A stretch of DNA of 64,000 bases from Pseudomonadota bacterium (GCA_018242295.1 JAFECE010000002.1:248001-312000); one strand, 5' to 3'. Positions 54,712 to 63,827 are shown, counted from the stretch's first letter. The notes: generated by a model from the letters alone, not told the origin. Made by a program: numbers and translations.

Positions 54712-54899
54712 CTTGATGATCCGGAGACTGATTTGTTGGGAACGCCTTAGATGTGTGAAGGAACGCGCCTGATCAAGGGAAGCCGTCGCAAAAAACGAAA
54801 AAAAATACTAACATCATCGTTGACACCGCTAAATTAGAAAATATTAATTCCAAAATTGCAGATTGAGCAAAACATGTTTCTTGATCAGAGAGCGGACGA

Positions 54900-55400
54900 A
54901 TGTTGGATGAAATGGATGTGAAGATCCTGCGCATTCTACAGCAGGATTGCACCCGCCCGGTGGCCGATATCGGCAAGGAGGTCGGGTTATCGACGACGCC
55001 ATGCTGGCGCCGCGTCCAGAAGCTCGAAGAATCCGGTGTCATCCAGCGCCGTGTCGCGATCCTGGACGCCCAGCAGGTGAACGCCGGCGTCATGGTGTTC
55101 GTGTCTATCAAGACCGACAAACATTCGCTGGCATGGCTGGAGAAATTCCACGCCGCGGTCGCCGAGTTCCCGGAGGTCGTCGAATTCTATCGTATGTCGG
55201 GGGATATCGACTATCTGCTCCGCGTCGCGGTCCCTGACATCGCCGCCTACGATGTCTTCTACAAGAAGCTCATCTCACGCATCGATATCGCCAAGGTCTC
55301 GTCGGCCTTTGCGATGGAGCAGATCAAGTACACCACCGCATTGCCGTTGCAGTACGCGATTACCGAACGCTCAGCGAAGAGCGAGCGCGCCGAAGTCTGA
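54900..55400 (+). CDS. Lrp/AsnC-family transcriptional regulator
   Basis: A 166-aa regulator with an N-terminal helix-turn-helix (about 5-60; MDVKILRILQQDCTRPVADIG, LSTTPCWRRVQKLEESGVI) and a C-terminal RAM ligand domain (about 70-150; VEFYRMSGDIDYLLRVAVPDIAAYDVFYKKL). The 188-base region upstream is strongly AT-rich, as for genes bound by Lrp proteins, so autoregulation is likely. An amino acid is the usual effector. Its stop is 2 bases from that of the convergent dehydrogenase gene. Confidence 0.93.
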   Translation: MLDEMDVKILRILQQDCTRPVADIGKEVGLSTTPCWRRVQKLEESGVIQRRVAILDAQQVNAGVMVFVSIKTDKHSLAWLEKFHAAVAEFPEVVEFYRMSGDIDYLLRVAVPDIAAYDVFYKKLISRIDIAKVSSAFAMEQIKYTTALPLQYAITERSAKSERAEV

Positions 55401-55402
55401 GT

Positions 55403-56289
55403 TCATTGGACGTCCTTCTTCGGTTGCAACCTCGCGATGAGGCTCGACGTGTCCCAACGCCGGCCGCCGCGTTCCTGCACCTCGGCGTAGAACCGGTCGA
55501 CAAGCTGCGCCACCGTCAGGTCGGCGCCGTTCGCCGCCGCTTCCTCGAAGCAGATGGCGAGATCCTTGCGCATCCAATCGACCGCGAAGCCGAAGTCGAA
55601 CTTTCGCTCGTGCATCGTCTTCCAGCGGTTGTCCATCTGCCACGATTGCGCCGCGCCCTTGGAAATCGTTCCCATCAGTGCTTCGATATCGAGCCCTGCG
55701 CATTCCGCGAAGTGAATGGATTCCGCTAATCCCTGAACCAGCCCGGCAATGGCAATCTGGTTCGCCATCTTGGCGAGCTGGCCCGAACCGGACGGACCCA
55801 TTCTGCGAACGCTTCGCGCATAACTCTTGATCAAATGCTCTGCAGCGGCGAACGCATCTTCAGTGCCGCCCGCCATCACAGTCAGCGTGCCGCCTTCGGC
55901 GCCCGCCTGTCCGCCAGAGACCGGGCAATCGAGAAAGTGGAAGCCTCGCTTTTCTGCAGCCGCTGAGAGTTCGCGCGCGACCTTCGCCGACGCCGTCGTA
56001 TGGTCGATGAAAATTGCGCCCGCCCGCATTGTCTCAAAGGCCCCGCCGCGCCCGGTCGTGACGCTGCGCAGATCGTCGTCATTGCCGACGCAGGCGAACA
56101 CGGCATCGCAGTCCCGCGCCGCTTCTGCGGGAGATGCGGCGACAGTACCGCCAAACTGCTCTTTCCACTTTTCGGCTTTAGCAGCAGTTCGATTGTAGAC
56201 GACCACATCGTGGCCGCCGCGCACCCTCAAATGGCCCGCCATGGGATAGCCCATCACACCCAATCCCAGCCACGCTACTTTCGCCATGT
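55403..56289 (-). CDS. Beta-hydroxyacid dehydrogenase (3-hydroxyisobutyrate dehydrogenase family)
   Basis: A 295-aa NAD(P)-dependent oxidoreductase. The Rossmann motif is VAWLGLGVMGYPMAGHL, the substrate-binding segment is FLDCPVSGGQAGAEGGTLTVM, and the catalytic Lys lies in GSGQLAKMANQIAIAG. It may act on 3-hydroxyisobutyrate, tartronate semialdehyde, succinic semialdehyde or another short acid; the sequence does not decide. The ATG at 56289 is chosen for GGGA 9 bases upstream and its closeness to the Rossmann motif; one at 56304 is possible. Confidence 0.9.
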
Positions 56290-56427
56290 TGTGATTTCCC
56301 ATCTGCGCCGATCGACCGGAGAGCGAGCGCCAGCGACGCTCGGTCCTACCCCTGCGGCAGATCGCAAAAAGAAGCTCCAGGATCAACCAGGATTGTTTGC
56401 TGCGGCGATGATGCCGGCGCCGGACGC

Positions 56428-57117
56428 TTAGTCGCGGCCATCCCGGCGCGATCGCCCGTAACGGGCAAGCCCGCGCACCGGCAGCGCGCTGGCGATGCAA
56501 ACGAGGCCTTCGCGGCGATCCGGCATGCAGTCAACGCGCTTGGCTGCGGCCGTGCGCCAATGGGCAAATTCGGGCCCAAAACGATCCGCGACCTTGCGGC
56601 GCCAGGCTATGATCGCGGCATGCCGCGCGTCATGCTCGCGGATTTCGTAGGGAACACTGCTGTCGGGAGCGCTGGCACGGACCTCGACACGAGACAGCCC
56701 GCCTTCGAAATTGCCCGCTGGCGGAGAAGCGGTGGCATCGCCAGGCCCTGGCTCTTGTCCATTCCCAGGTGGCGGACGATAGGCATCGGAAGGTGGACCG
56801 TCGGCCGCGTCCTCGTCATCATCCGCATCGGTTCCGGAAGGCGCGCGTGCCTCGTCCCCGTTATCCCTGACCTCACTCGGCCCATCGGAGGCCGGTCGCG
56901 TGGCGTCGCCGCCGCGGTAGACCGGAGCCGGTGGCTCGTTTTGCGGGGCTGTTTGGTTGCTGCTGGGATTGCTCTCTGACCCGTATGGGCCATATTCGAA
57001 TTTCTGGCCCGTCGCGCCAGTGTACGAGCTGCTGGGATCCGCTCGCAAAGGGCTTGCGAGTACTGCGGACAGCATAGCAGCGACGGCAAAAGCAATCTTT
57101 GCGGGCAGGTGAGCCAT
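56428..57117 (-). CDS. Exported protein of unknown function with disordered linker
   Basis: A 229-aa protein. The signal peptide (about 1-27; IAFAVAAMLSAVLASPLRAD) is followed by some 120 residues of low complexity rich in Pro, Gly, Asp, Ser and Asn, probably disordered. The last 80 residues appear folded (EIREHDARHAAIIAWRRKVADRFGPEFAHWRTA, with CMPDRREGLVCIASALPV and a possible Cys pair). The ATG at 57117 has GGAGA 7 bases upstream. Family not recognised; the C-terminal domain recurs, in my memory, in hypothetical proteins of Hyphomicrobiales. Confidence 0.7.
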   Translation of the reverse strand: MAHLPAKIAFAVAAMLSAVLASPLRADPSSSYTGATGQKFEYGPYGSESNPSSNQTAPQNEPPAPVYRGGDATRPASDGPSEVRDNGDEARAPSGTDADDDEDAADGPPSDAYRPPPGNGQEPGPGDATASPPAGNFEGGLSRVEVRASAPDSSVPYEIREHDARHAAIIAWRRKVADRFGPEFAHWRTAAAKRVDCMPDRREGLVCIASALPVRGLARYGRSRRDGRD

Positions 57118-57299
57118 GCAATATCTCCGCATCGGGAATCACCGGCGAAACGAATGAGCCAGCCTCGGCGGAAACTAGACAATAAAACGCCTGGGCTTCG
57201 GCAAGTGCGCGCGCTAGATCTCTTCGCCAATGGCTTGAAGGCGAACCTCAAGCCGGTGTGTTAAGAACTTCAAATCTGCAATAAACCTGCCCAAAGATA

Positions 57300-58565
57300 A
57301 TGACCAAATTAGCGACGACGAAACCTCCTCAGCTTGCTGTCGCCTATGACGACATTAAGCGTGCCGCCGATGCCATCCGCGGCGCCGTAGTCGCAACACG
57401 ATTTGAGCAAAGCCGCACGCTTGGCGCGCTGCTGAATGCCGAAATCTGGCTCAAGTTCGAAAACTTGCAGTTCACTGCGGCGTACAAGGAGCGCGGCGCG
57501 CTGAACAAGCTCCTGACGCTACCGCCCGAGCAGCGCCTGAACGGGGTGATCGCAATGTCGGCCGGCAATCACGCGCAAGGCGTCGCCTACCACGCCCATC
57601 GCCTTGGCATTCCTGCGACGATCGTCATGCCCGCCTGGACGCCGACCATCAAAGTCGAAAATACCCGTAGCCACGGAGCGAACGTCATCCTTGAAGGGCA
57701 AAGCCTGGAGGAAGCTTACGGCTTCGCCGTCGGCTACGGCGCCGAACATGGGCTGACCTTCGTCCATCCCTATAACGATCCCGCGATTATCGCCGGGCAG
57801 GGAACGGTTGCGATCGAAATGCTCGAGACGGCGCCCGACCTCGACGTGCTGATCGTTCCGATCGGCGGTGGCGGCTTGATCTCGGGGATGGCGGTCGCCG
57901 CAAAGGCGATCAATCCGAAGATCAAAGTGATCGGCGTCGAAGCCCAGCTTTATCCCTCGATGCTCAATGCGGTGAAAAAGACATCTCTTCCAGTTGGCGG
58001 AGATACGCTCGCGGAAGGCATCGCCGTCACCGCGCCGGGCAGCTTCACGCAGCAGATCATCGAAGAACTCGTCGATGATATCCTGCTCGTTTCGGAAGCC
58101 GACCTCGAACGCGCCGTCTCATTGCTGATTACGATCGAGAAGACGGTCGTCGAAGGCGCCGGCGCGGCCGGTCTCGCAGCGCTGATCGGCGGAGCCAACA
58201 GGCTTTATAAGGGCAAGAAGATCGGGCTTGTGCTCTGCGGAGGCAACATCGACACCCGGCTGCTCGCCAGCGTATTGACGCGCGAACTCGCGCGCGATGG
58301 GCGTCTGTCGCGGCTCGCCATCGATATTCCCGATCGTCCCGGCCAGCTGGCGAGAGTTTCTGGCATCATCGGTAAGGCCGGCGCCAACGTCGTCGAGGTT
58401 TATCATCAGCGCGTTTTCACCGATGTGCCCGCGAAGGGCACCGAGCTTAATCTCGTCATCGAAACGCGCGACCGAAGGCATCTGGAGCAAGTCGTCTCCG
58501 AACTCAAGGCCAACGGCTATGTCGTGCTTGTCAAAAGCTCAGGGGCTGGTGCCGGTGCGCCTTGA
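57300..58565 (+). CDS. ilvA: Threonine ammonia-lyase (threonine dehydratase) with ACT domain
   Basis: PLP enzyme of 421 aa that converts threonine to 2-oxobutyrate, the first step of isoleucine synthesis, or serves in degradation. Lys63 in FTAAYKERGALNK is the PLP lysine, and the phosphate-binding glycine loop appears as VPIGGGGLISGMAVA. A C-terminal ACT domain (about 340-415; LAIDIPDRPGQLARVSGIIGKAGANVVEVYHQR) suggests allosteric control. The length and single ACT domain fit the short biosynthetic or TdcB-like group, so the symbol is not certain. Confidence 0.92.
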   Translation: MTKLATTKPPQLAVAYDDIKRAADAIRGAVVATRFEQSRTLGALLNAEIWLKFENLQFTAAYKERGALNKLLTLPPEQRLNGVIAMSAGNHAQGVAYHAHRLGIPATIVMPAWTPTIKVENTRSHGANVILEGQSLEEAYGFAVGYGAEHGLTFVHPYNDPAIIAGQGTVAIEMLETAPDLDVLIVPIGGGGLISGMAVAAKAINPKIKVIGVEAQLYPSMLNAVKKTSLPVGGDTLAEGIAVTAPGSFTQQIIEELVDDILLVSEADLERAVSLLITIEKTVVEGAGAAGLAALIGGANRLYKGKKIGLVLCGGNIDTRLLASVLTRELARDGRLSRLAIDIPDRPGQLARVSGIIGKAGANVVEVYHQRVFTDVPAKGTELNLVIETRDRRHLEQVVSELKANGYVVLVKSSGAGAGAP

Positions 58566-58593
58566 CGAGGAATCGCGCGGAACCGAATGGCGC

Positions 58594-58628
58594 AAAAAAT
58601 GGGCCCCGCGCTAATTGGCGAGGGGCCC
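58594..58628 (-). terminator. Rho-independent terminator of the small membrane protein gene
   Basis: On the minus strand GGGCCCC and GGGGCCC (58622-58628 and 58601-58607) form a 7-bp stem, extended inside by CGC/GCG, followed by ATTTTTTG. The T run is only on the minus-strand side, so it ends transcription coming from the gene at 58.7 kb. Confidence 0.8.
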
Positions 58629-58690
58629 AGGTGGATCGTTAGGATACAAAAAATAACAGGATCAAGATTGGGAAGTGCAAAAAACAAGTG

Positions 58691-58876
58691 CTAGTGAGAC
58701 GTGGTCGTGTTCGGGATCGTTGCGTGGCGGTTCTGATCAAGAGAACCCGCGGCAAGCGTGCCGATGAGAAGCGCTCCCGTCGCGAGGAAGCACACCATCA
58801 TGCTTGCTAATGCCAGACGGTCAGCTGTCGAATTCCGATCGCTCGCTGCCTTAAGGTCCATCGGTCGTGCCTGCAT
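58691..58876 (-). CDS. Small single-TM protein
   Basis: A 61-aa protein with one hydrophobic segment (about 24-46; LASMMVCFLATGALLIGTLAAG), a charged N-terminus and a polar Asn/Thr-rich end. A second Met at residue 6 could be the start. The main support for a real gene is the strand-specific terminator 62 bases after its stop and a 212-base upstream gap that can hold a promoter. No family recognised. Confidence 0.55.
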   Translation of the reverse strand: MQARPMDLKAASDRNSTADRLALASMMVCFLATGALLIGTLAAGSLDQNRHATIPNTTTSH

Positions 58877-59088
58877 TCGCTGTACTAATGAAGTAAGGTT
58901 CTTGTAACCGAACTTTGCTTAGCGGTCGATTTTGAACTCCCGGAATGCCTAACTCGCAGTCGAGCAATTTAACGAATTCTTCATCTGTGTTAACGGCGCC
59001 GCTTCCCATGCGTCGCCGCCACGATGGTGCCGCGCCTCGGCGTTAGGAGCGGCGAATAAGAAAAAGAAACGGGCGGGACTCCAAAAAG

Positions 59089-61416
59089 GTGCGGTCGAGA
59101 TACCTGATCATTTTCGCGTGTCTGGCCGCGATTCCAATTGGATTCGCGCTCCCAAGCGCGCGCGTCATTGCGCAGACGACCGCTAATCCGGGAAGCAACG
59201 CGTCCGCGCCGCTTCCATCGCGCCCCGACGAGCCGCGCGCGGCGAAGGCCTATACGGTCCTCGAAACCTATTGCGCCAGTTGTCATCAGACGGGAAAGCT
59301 TGAACGGCCTCTCGCGTCCGGGGACCTGGCAAACATCTTGGGCGTCGATGAGCTGGCGCGCGATCCCGTTCTGGTGAAACCAGGCCTTCCCGACGCGTCA
59401 CGCCTCTATGATGTATTTGAAACGCGTCACGCGCCGCTCGACGTCTTTACCGGACCCGACGCCAAGCCCGAGCCGCAGCCCGATGATATTCAGGCCATCC
59501 GCCGCTGGCTCAAGGATTTGCCTCCCGCTGTACAGAGCTGCCCGTCGCGCCAGCCCGTGCGTCCGGCCGAGATCGACAAATTGATGCGCGAGGCGCAGCA
59601 CCTCGAGCGCGACCAGGGCAAGGACGTGCGCTTCATCTCGCTGGTTCATCTCTACAACTCCTGTGCGACGCCAGGCGAAATGACCGACTACCGAAAAGCG
59701 CTCGACAAATTAATGAACAGCCTCTCCTGGGCTGCAGAGCCGGTAAGGCTGACGCCGCTCGACGAGGCCGGCACGCTTCTGTCGTTTCGTCTCGCCGATT
59801 TCGGCTGGGATGGCGCGCGCTGGAAGCTGATTGAAAAGGCCTATCCGCACGCGCTTATCCACGCCATCGCGCCCGATGTCGTAAAGACTGCGGGCAGCAA
59901 CGTTGTCGTCGTCAACGGCGATTGGCTTGCCGCAACAGCCGGAGACACGCCGCTCTATTACGCGCTGCTCGGACTTCCCGCCAAGCTCTCCGAGCTTGCG
60001 AAGATGAATGGAACCGATCTCGATGCGAACATTCGAGCCGGCTCCGTACGCCGCCTTGCGGTTCGCGAAAGCGCCATTACGCGCGGTAACCGTTTGATCG
60101 AAAGACATCCCGGGAAGCACTCCGGACTCTGGCTCGCCTACGACTTCGCAACGAGCAACGGCGAACAAAATGTCTTCGAGCATCCGCAAGGACCGAAATC
60201 GGCGACGACGGCGAAGTCGCCGTTCCGGCCGGATCAGATCCGCGCGCTCTTCGCGCTTCCGAACGGGTTTTATGCGTTCGCGCTATTCGATGCCGCCGGG
60301 AACCGCATCGACCGCTCGTTGCCCGGCATCGAGAAGCCATATGCCGGTATCGAAGCCAACGCCGTCGAGCCCGCGACGAAAGCGGGCATCAATTGCTTCG
60401 CCTGTCATACCGAAGGCTTGGTCCAGGCGAAGGATGATTTCCGCGCTGCCGGGCCGCTCGATATTTCCGCAGGCCCCATGACGCCTGACCGCCGCGCCGT
60501 GCTGCCGCTCTTCGGCACCGATAGCGAGAACGCGCTGCTGATGCTCGGCGGTTGGGACCGTTATCGCGCGGCGGCTAAAACTGCAGGGATCGATCTCGAC
60601 ATGCGCGTGCATGGCGACGAAATCGTCTCGGGGTTGGCGCGACGCTATCGCGAAGGCGCCGACTTCGAGATTGCGCTGGGCGAGACGGGCCTTGAGCGCC
60701 CGGAATTCCTGAAGGAGCTGGCAGATGCGAAAGGTGCCGCCGCACCGCTGTCGCGCCGCCTCTTGCACGGAGTCCTATCGCGCCAGGAGCTCGAGCATCT
60801 CTTTTCGCTTTTGAAGGGAACGGACACGCCGAGCCAAACGACCGCGTCGGCAGGCTTTCTGCGCGAGGTCAAATCCGCGATCGGACTGACGATGTGGATC
60901 GACAAGCCGCGTCCAGTGCCGGGCGATCTCGTGACGATCAAGGCCGAGGCCGATAACGCCTGCTATCTGACCGTGATCAGCGTCGATTCAGCGGGCATCG
61001 CAACGGTTCTCTTTCCGAGCGATTTTCAACCCGACAACCTGATCCAACCAGGCGAGGCCGTCAGCATTCCCCCGGCTGATGCGCCGTTTCAGTTGCGTTA
61101 CAAAGCGGAGGGCAGCGAGACGATCCTCGGCCGCTGCTCGACGCGCGCAGCACCGCCCGTCGGTATCGAGCACGATTTCGAACGCCAGCGTTTCACCGTT
61201 CTCGGCAATTGGGAGAATTTCCTCCGGGACACGCTCGTCACCGATTGGGAAATGCGAACGAGCCCCGAAAAGGCCGAACGTGCCCGCATCGCGCGAACGG
61301 GCGCCATCCGCCGTCAGCAGGACCGGGGCGAACGCATCCCCGCGCCGCGTCCGGATGTGGCCAGCGAGACATCTCTCCGCGATGGGCGTGCGATTCTCGT
61401 CCTCGGCCGGAGTTAG
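59089..61416 (+). CDS. Exported protein with two c-haem motifs and a C-terminal DUF4384-like domain
   Basis: A 775-aa exported protein starting at a GTG (GGGA about 10 bases upstream) with a signal peptide of about 29 residues. It has two haem c sites: CASCH at about residues 62-66 and CFACH near 440. The C-terminal part (about 600-720; TMWIDKPRPVPGDLVTIKAEADNACYLTVISVDSAGIATVLFPS in pieces) resembles DUF4384, a domain often found in peptidase- or kinase-linked proteins. The middle (about 130-430) is unassigned. The two haems far apart suggest an electron-transfer or peroxidase-like role in the periplasm. No enzyme activity can be assigned. Confidence 0.8.
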   Translation: MRSRYLIIFACLAAIPIGFALPSARVIAQTTANPGSNASAPLPSRPDEPRAAKAYTVLETYCASCHQTGKLERPLASGDLANILGVDELARDPVLVKPGLPDASRLYDVFETRHAPLDVFTGPDAKPEPQPDDIQAIRRWLKDLPPAVQSCPSRQPVRPAEIDKLMREAQHLERDQGKDVRFISLVHLYNSCATPGEMTDYRKALDKLMNSLSWAAEPVRLTPLDEAGTLLSFRLADFGWDGARWKLIEKAYPHALIHAIAPDVVKTAGSNVVVVNGDWLAATAGDTPLYYALLGLPAKLSELAKMNGTDLDANIRAGSVRRLAVRESAITRGNRLIERHPGKHSGLWLAYDFATSNGEQNVFEHPQGPKSATTAKSPFRPDQIRALFALPNGFYAFALFDAAGNRIDRSLPGIEKPYAGIEANAVEPATKAGINCFACHTEGLVQAKDDFRAAGPLDISAGPMTPDRRAVLPLFGTDSENALLMLGGWDRYRAAAKTAGIDLDMRVHGDEIVSGLARRYREGADFEIALGETGLERPEFLKELADAKGAAAPLSRRLLHGVLSRQELEHLFSLLKGTDTPSQTTASAGFLREVKSAIGLTMWIDKPRPVPGDLVTIKAEADNACYLTVISVDSAGIATVLFPSDFQPDNLIQPGEAVSIPPADAPFQLRYKAEGSETILGRCSTRAAPPVGIEHDFERQRFTVLGNWENFLRDTLVTDWEMRTSPEKAERARIARTGAIRRQQDRGERIPAPRPDVASETSLRDGRAILVLGRS

Positions 61417-61689
61417 AACGGCGAACGCGGCAGCCGAACCCGCCTCCGTTTTTTTCATCAAACTGTCATCGCAACAGGTGCCGAAAGGTACCGCTCGGTG
61501 CGTCATTCGCAACAGGTACTCGCTTTGCTGAGAGAATCCGGCAACCATTGCGAGCGTTTGGGTTCGGAAAGGCTTTACAGCGGGGGCCGAGATACCTAAA
61601 TGCACCCCTTCAATATATCATCCAGAGCCGACATAGCTCGGCTGCCGCGAGCGAAACCGGATAGTTCTTCCTTGGGAGGTTCTTTCGCG
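61417..61689 (+). promoter_or_regulatory. Structured leader of the ornithine/lysine decarboxylase gene
   Basis: 273 bases. A GNRA-type hairpin (GGTGCC-GAAA-GGTACC, 61477-61492), a larger stem (CTCGC at 61519-61523 with GCGAG about 30 bases on, with an inner TGC/GCA pairing) and a hairpin AGCCGA/TCGGCT (61626-61643) just before the ribosome site suggest a folded RNA. A 15-base direct repeat, GTCAT(T)CGCAACAGGT, occurs at 61465 and 61502. Alphaproteobacterial ornithine decarboxylase genes are known to carry the speF leader RNA; this may be one, not verified. Confidence 0.45.
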
Positions 61690-62868
61690 ATGGAGAAGTT
61701 TGCCACCGCCCTCGAAATGGTCACCGAGCTGAAGCCGGATCTGCCGGTCTTCGCCGCGCGCCCTCATGCGGCCGGTCGTGCCGCCCGCTGGTTCATCAAC
61801 AATTTCCCCGGCGAAGTCGCATATGCCTACAAGGCGAACAGCTCGGTCTTTCTGCTGGGCGCACTCTACGGTGCGGGCATCACGCAATTCGACGTAGCCT
61901 CCGTGGCAGAGCTCGAGGACGCCGCGACGATCCCCGGCGTGCGTCTCCACTTCATGCATCCGGTCAAATCGCGCTACGCCATCCGCCGCGCCTATTTCGA
62001 CTACGATATCAAATGCTTCGCCCTCGACAGCGAGGATGAGCTGCAGAAAATCGTCGAGGAAACCGACGGCGCGAAAGATCTCGAGCTGTTCGTCCGTATC
62101 TCGGTGCCGGCCAAGAACAGCCGCGTTCCACTCGAACATAAATTCGGGATCACGGGGCAGCGCGCGCAGCGCCTGCTCATCAAGGCACGCCAAGTCGCCG
62201 ACGAACTCGGCATCACGTTCCACGTCGGCTCGCAGACGGTGACGCCGGATGCCTACGCGATGGCATTCGAGGAAGTGAAGAAGCACATCGTGAAAGCCGG
62301 CGTCGTCGTCGACGCGATCGACATCGGCGGCGGATTCCCGTCGCGCTACACCGACAGCGTTCCCGCGCGCCTCTCCGACTTCATGGAGGTCATCAAATCA
62401 TCGATGGCGAAGATGCCGGTGACCGAGCACTGCCGCCTGATCTGCGAACCGGGCAGGGCGCTCGTCGCCGAGGCCGAGAGCTTGATCGTGAAGGTCGATC
62501 TCAGGAAGCCCGGCAATCAGCTCTATATCAATGATGGTTCCTATGGCGCGCTCTTCGACAGCGCCCATTTGGGCTTCATTTTCCCTGTACGGCTGATCCG
62601 TCCAGACCTCAATCCGAACGAGCCGCTCGAACCGTTCGAGTTCTGGGGGCCGACCTGTGACTCGATCGATCGCATGAAGGGACCCTTCATGCTGCCCGCT
62701 TCCGTTCGCGAAGGCGACTATATCGAGATTGGCAACCTCGGTGCCTATGCGCGCGCCATGGCGACGCGCTTCAACGGCTACGGCGAATACACCGACGTTA
62801 TCCTGCAGGATGAGCCGATGTATTCGATCTATACCGAGGATCTCGAGCCGATTGCTCGCAACGCCTGA
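61690..62868 (+). CDS. Ornithine/lysine decarboxylase (PLP fold III)
   Basis: A 392-aa eukaryotic-type decarboxylase that makes putrescine from ornithine, or cadaverine from lysine. Lys48 in VAYAYKANSS binds PLP; HVGSQTVTPDAY and DIGGGFPSRY are the conserved middle segments, and the active-site Cys lies in WGPTCDSIDRM. GGGAGG is 9 bases before the ATG at 61690; the frame stays open upstream to 61600, but that part belongs to the leader. With the dehydrogenase and decarboxylase at 13-16 kb it could complete a spermidine pathway. Confidence 0.94.
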   Translation: MEKFATALEMVTELKPDLPVFAARPHAAGRAARWFINNFPGEVAYAYKANSSVFLLGALYGAGITQFDVASVAELEDAATIPGVRLHFMHPVKSRYAIRRAYFDYDIKCFALDSEDELQKIVEETDGAKDLELFVRISVPAKNSRVPLEHKFGITGQRAQRLLIKARQVADELGITFHVGSQTVTPDAYAMAFEEVKKHIVKAGVVVDAIDIGGGFPSRYTDSVPARLSDFMEVIKSSMAKMPVTEHCRLICEPGRALVAEAESLIVKVDLRKPGNQLYINDGSYGALFDSAHLGFIFPVRLIRPDLNPNEPLEPFEFWGPTCDSIDRMKGPFMLPASVREGDYIEIGNLGAYARAMATRFNGYGEYTDVILQDEPMYSIYTEDLEPIARNA

Positions 62869-62897
62869 GCAGACGAAGTCGAAGCATCTTCCACAAC

Positions 62898-62985
62898 GTC
62901 ATCCCGGCGCAGGCCGGGATCCAGACAGCTATCAAATTCGTTACTGTTAAAAACTGCCTGGATGCCGACCTTCGTCGGCATGACG
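62898..62985. repeat. REP-like palindromic element
   Basis: An 88-base element bounded by CGTCAT and ATGACG, with one GC hairpin in each half (CCCGGC-GCAG-GCCGGG, 62903-62918; GCCGAC-CTTC-GTCGGC, 62964-62979) and matching inner arms (ATCCAGACAG against CTGCCTGGAT). This form, with GTCATCCCGG at one end, is a very common scattered repeat in alphaproteobacterial genomes. It lies between the convergent ends of the decarboxylase and msrA genes and may also stop transcription. Confidence 0.8.
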
Positions 62986-63012
62986 GGGCGGAAAGAATAG
63001 CAACTTGCGGCT

Positions 63013-63756
63013 TCAATTCGACGGCTTAGCGACCGCGACCAGAACCGGCTCCGCCCGGTAGTTTTCCGGAAAGCGCTTACTCAGGTTCGCGATCTTCGGC
63101 ATGTCGTTGATGGCGATATAGGGATACGCCGGATTGAGCGTCAGAAAATTCTGATGGTAGTCCTCGGCCGGATAGAACGTGCGGCCGGGTTCCACGGTTG
63201 TCGCAATCGCTGCCGGGAAGATATGAGCCCCGTCAAGCTGCGCAATATACGCTTCCGCGATTTTGACCTGCTCCGCCGTCTGCGGGAAAATCGTTGAGCG
63301 GTATTGCGTGCCCGAGTCCGGTCCCTGGCGGTTGAGCAATGTTGGATCGTGCGCGACCGAGAAGTAGATCTGTAAAAGCTTCCCGTAGCTGATCGTCTTC
63401 GGATCGAATTTTATTTGCACCGACTCGGCATGGCCCGTCGCGCCCGTGCCGACGACGTTGTAGTGCGCATCTTGCTGCTTGCCGCCGGTATAACCCGAGG
63501 TTGCGCTTTGGATGCCTTTGACGTGTTGAAAGACGCCTTGAACGCCCCAAAAGCAGCCGCCCGCCAAAACAGCCGTTTCGGACCCGGTTTCCGGCGCCGC
63601 TCGCTCATCCAGGGCGGGTGAGGGGATGGATACGCCTTCCTCCGCGATGAGCCGCGATCCGTTGAAAGCCATGAAGATGCCGAAGATCGCAGCCGTCGCG
63701 GTAAGCCAGTAAAACCATCGATCGGCTTTCCAAAATGATTGGCTGTTCAATGACAT
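63013..63756 (-). CDS. msrA: Membrane-anchored peptide-methionine (S)-S-oxide reductase
   Basis: A 247-aa MsrA that repairs oxidised methionine. The catalytic Cys68 is in AVLAGGCFWGVQGVFQ, and GYTGG, GHAESVQIKFDP and QYRSTIFP are family sequence. An N-terminal TM helix (about 14-31; WFYWLTATAAIFGIFMAF) and a 30-residue linker place the enzyme in the periplasm. The ATG at 63756 has GGAG 9 bases upstream; a longer start at 63798 lacks proper spacing. The catalytic domain ends with the motif GRTFYPAEDYHQNF. Electron donor unknown. Confidence 0.94.
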   Translation of the reverse strand: MSLNSQSFWKADRWFYWLTATAAIFGIFMAFNGSRLIAEEGVSIPSPALDERAAPETGSETAVLAGGCFWGVQGVFQHVKGIQSATSGYTGGKQQDAHYNVVGTGATGHAESVQIKFDPKTISYGKLLQIYFSVAHDPTLLNRQGPDSGTQYRSTIFPQTAEQVKIAEAYIAQLDGAHIFPAAIATTVEPGRTFYPAEDYHQNFLTLNPAYPYIAINDMPKIANLSKRFPENYRAEPVLVAVAKPSN

Positions 63757-63790
63757 AACCGTCGCTCCGCAGTGGCGCTGCACTGATGCG

Positions 63791-63827
63791 GTACTCATTC
63801 CTTTGAGTACGTAGCGACGAGTACGTA
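63791..63827. promoter_or_regulatory. Repeat cluster upstream of msrA
   Basis: GAGTACGTA occurs twice as a direct repeat (63805-63813 and 63819-63827), and GTACTC at 63791-63796 forms an inverted repeat with GAGTAC at 63805-63810. This could be an operator for msrA. No known consensus was matched. Confidence 0.4.
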
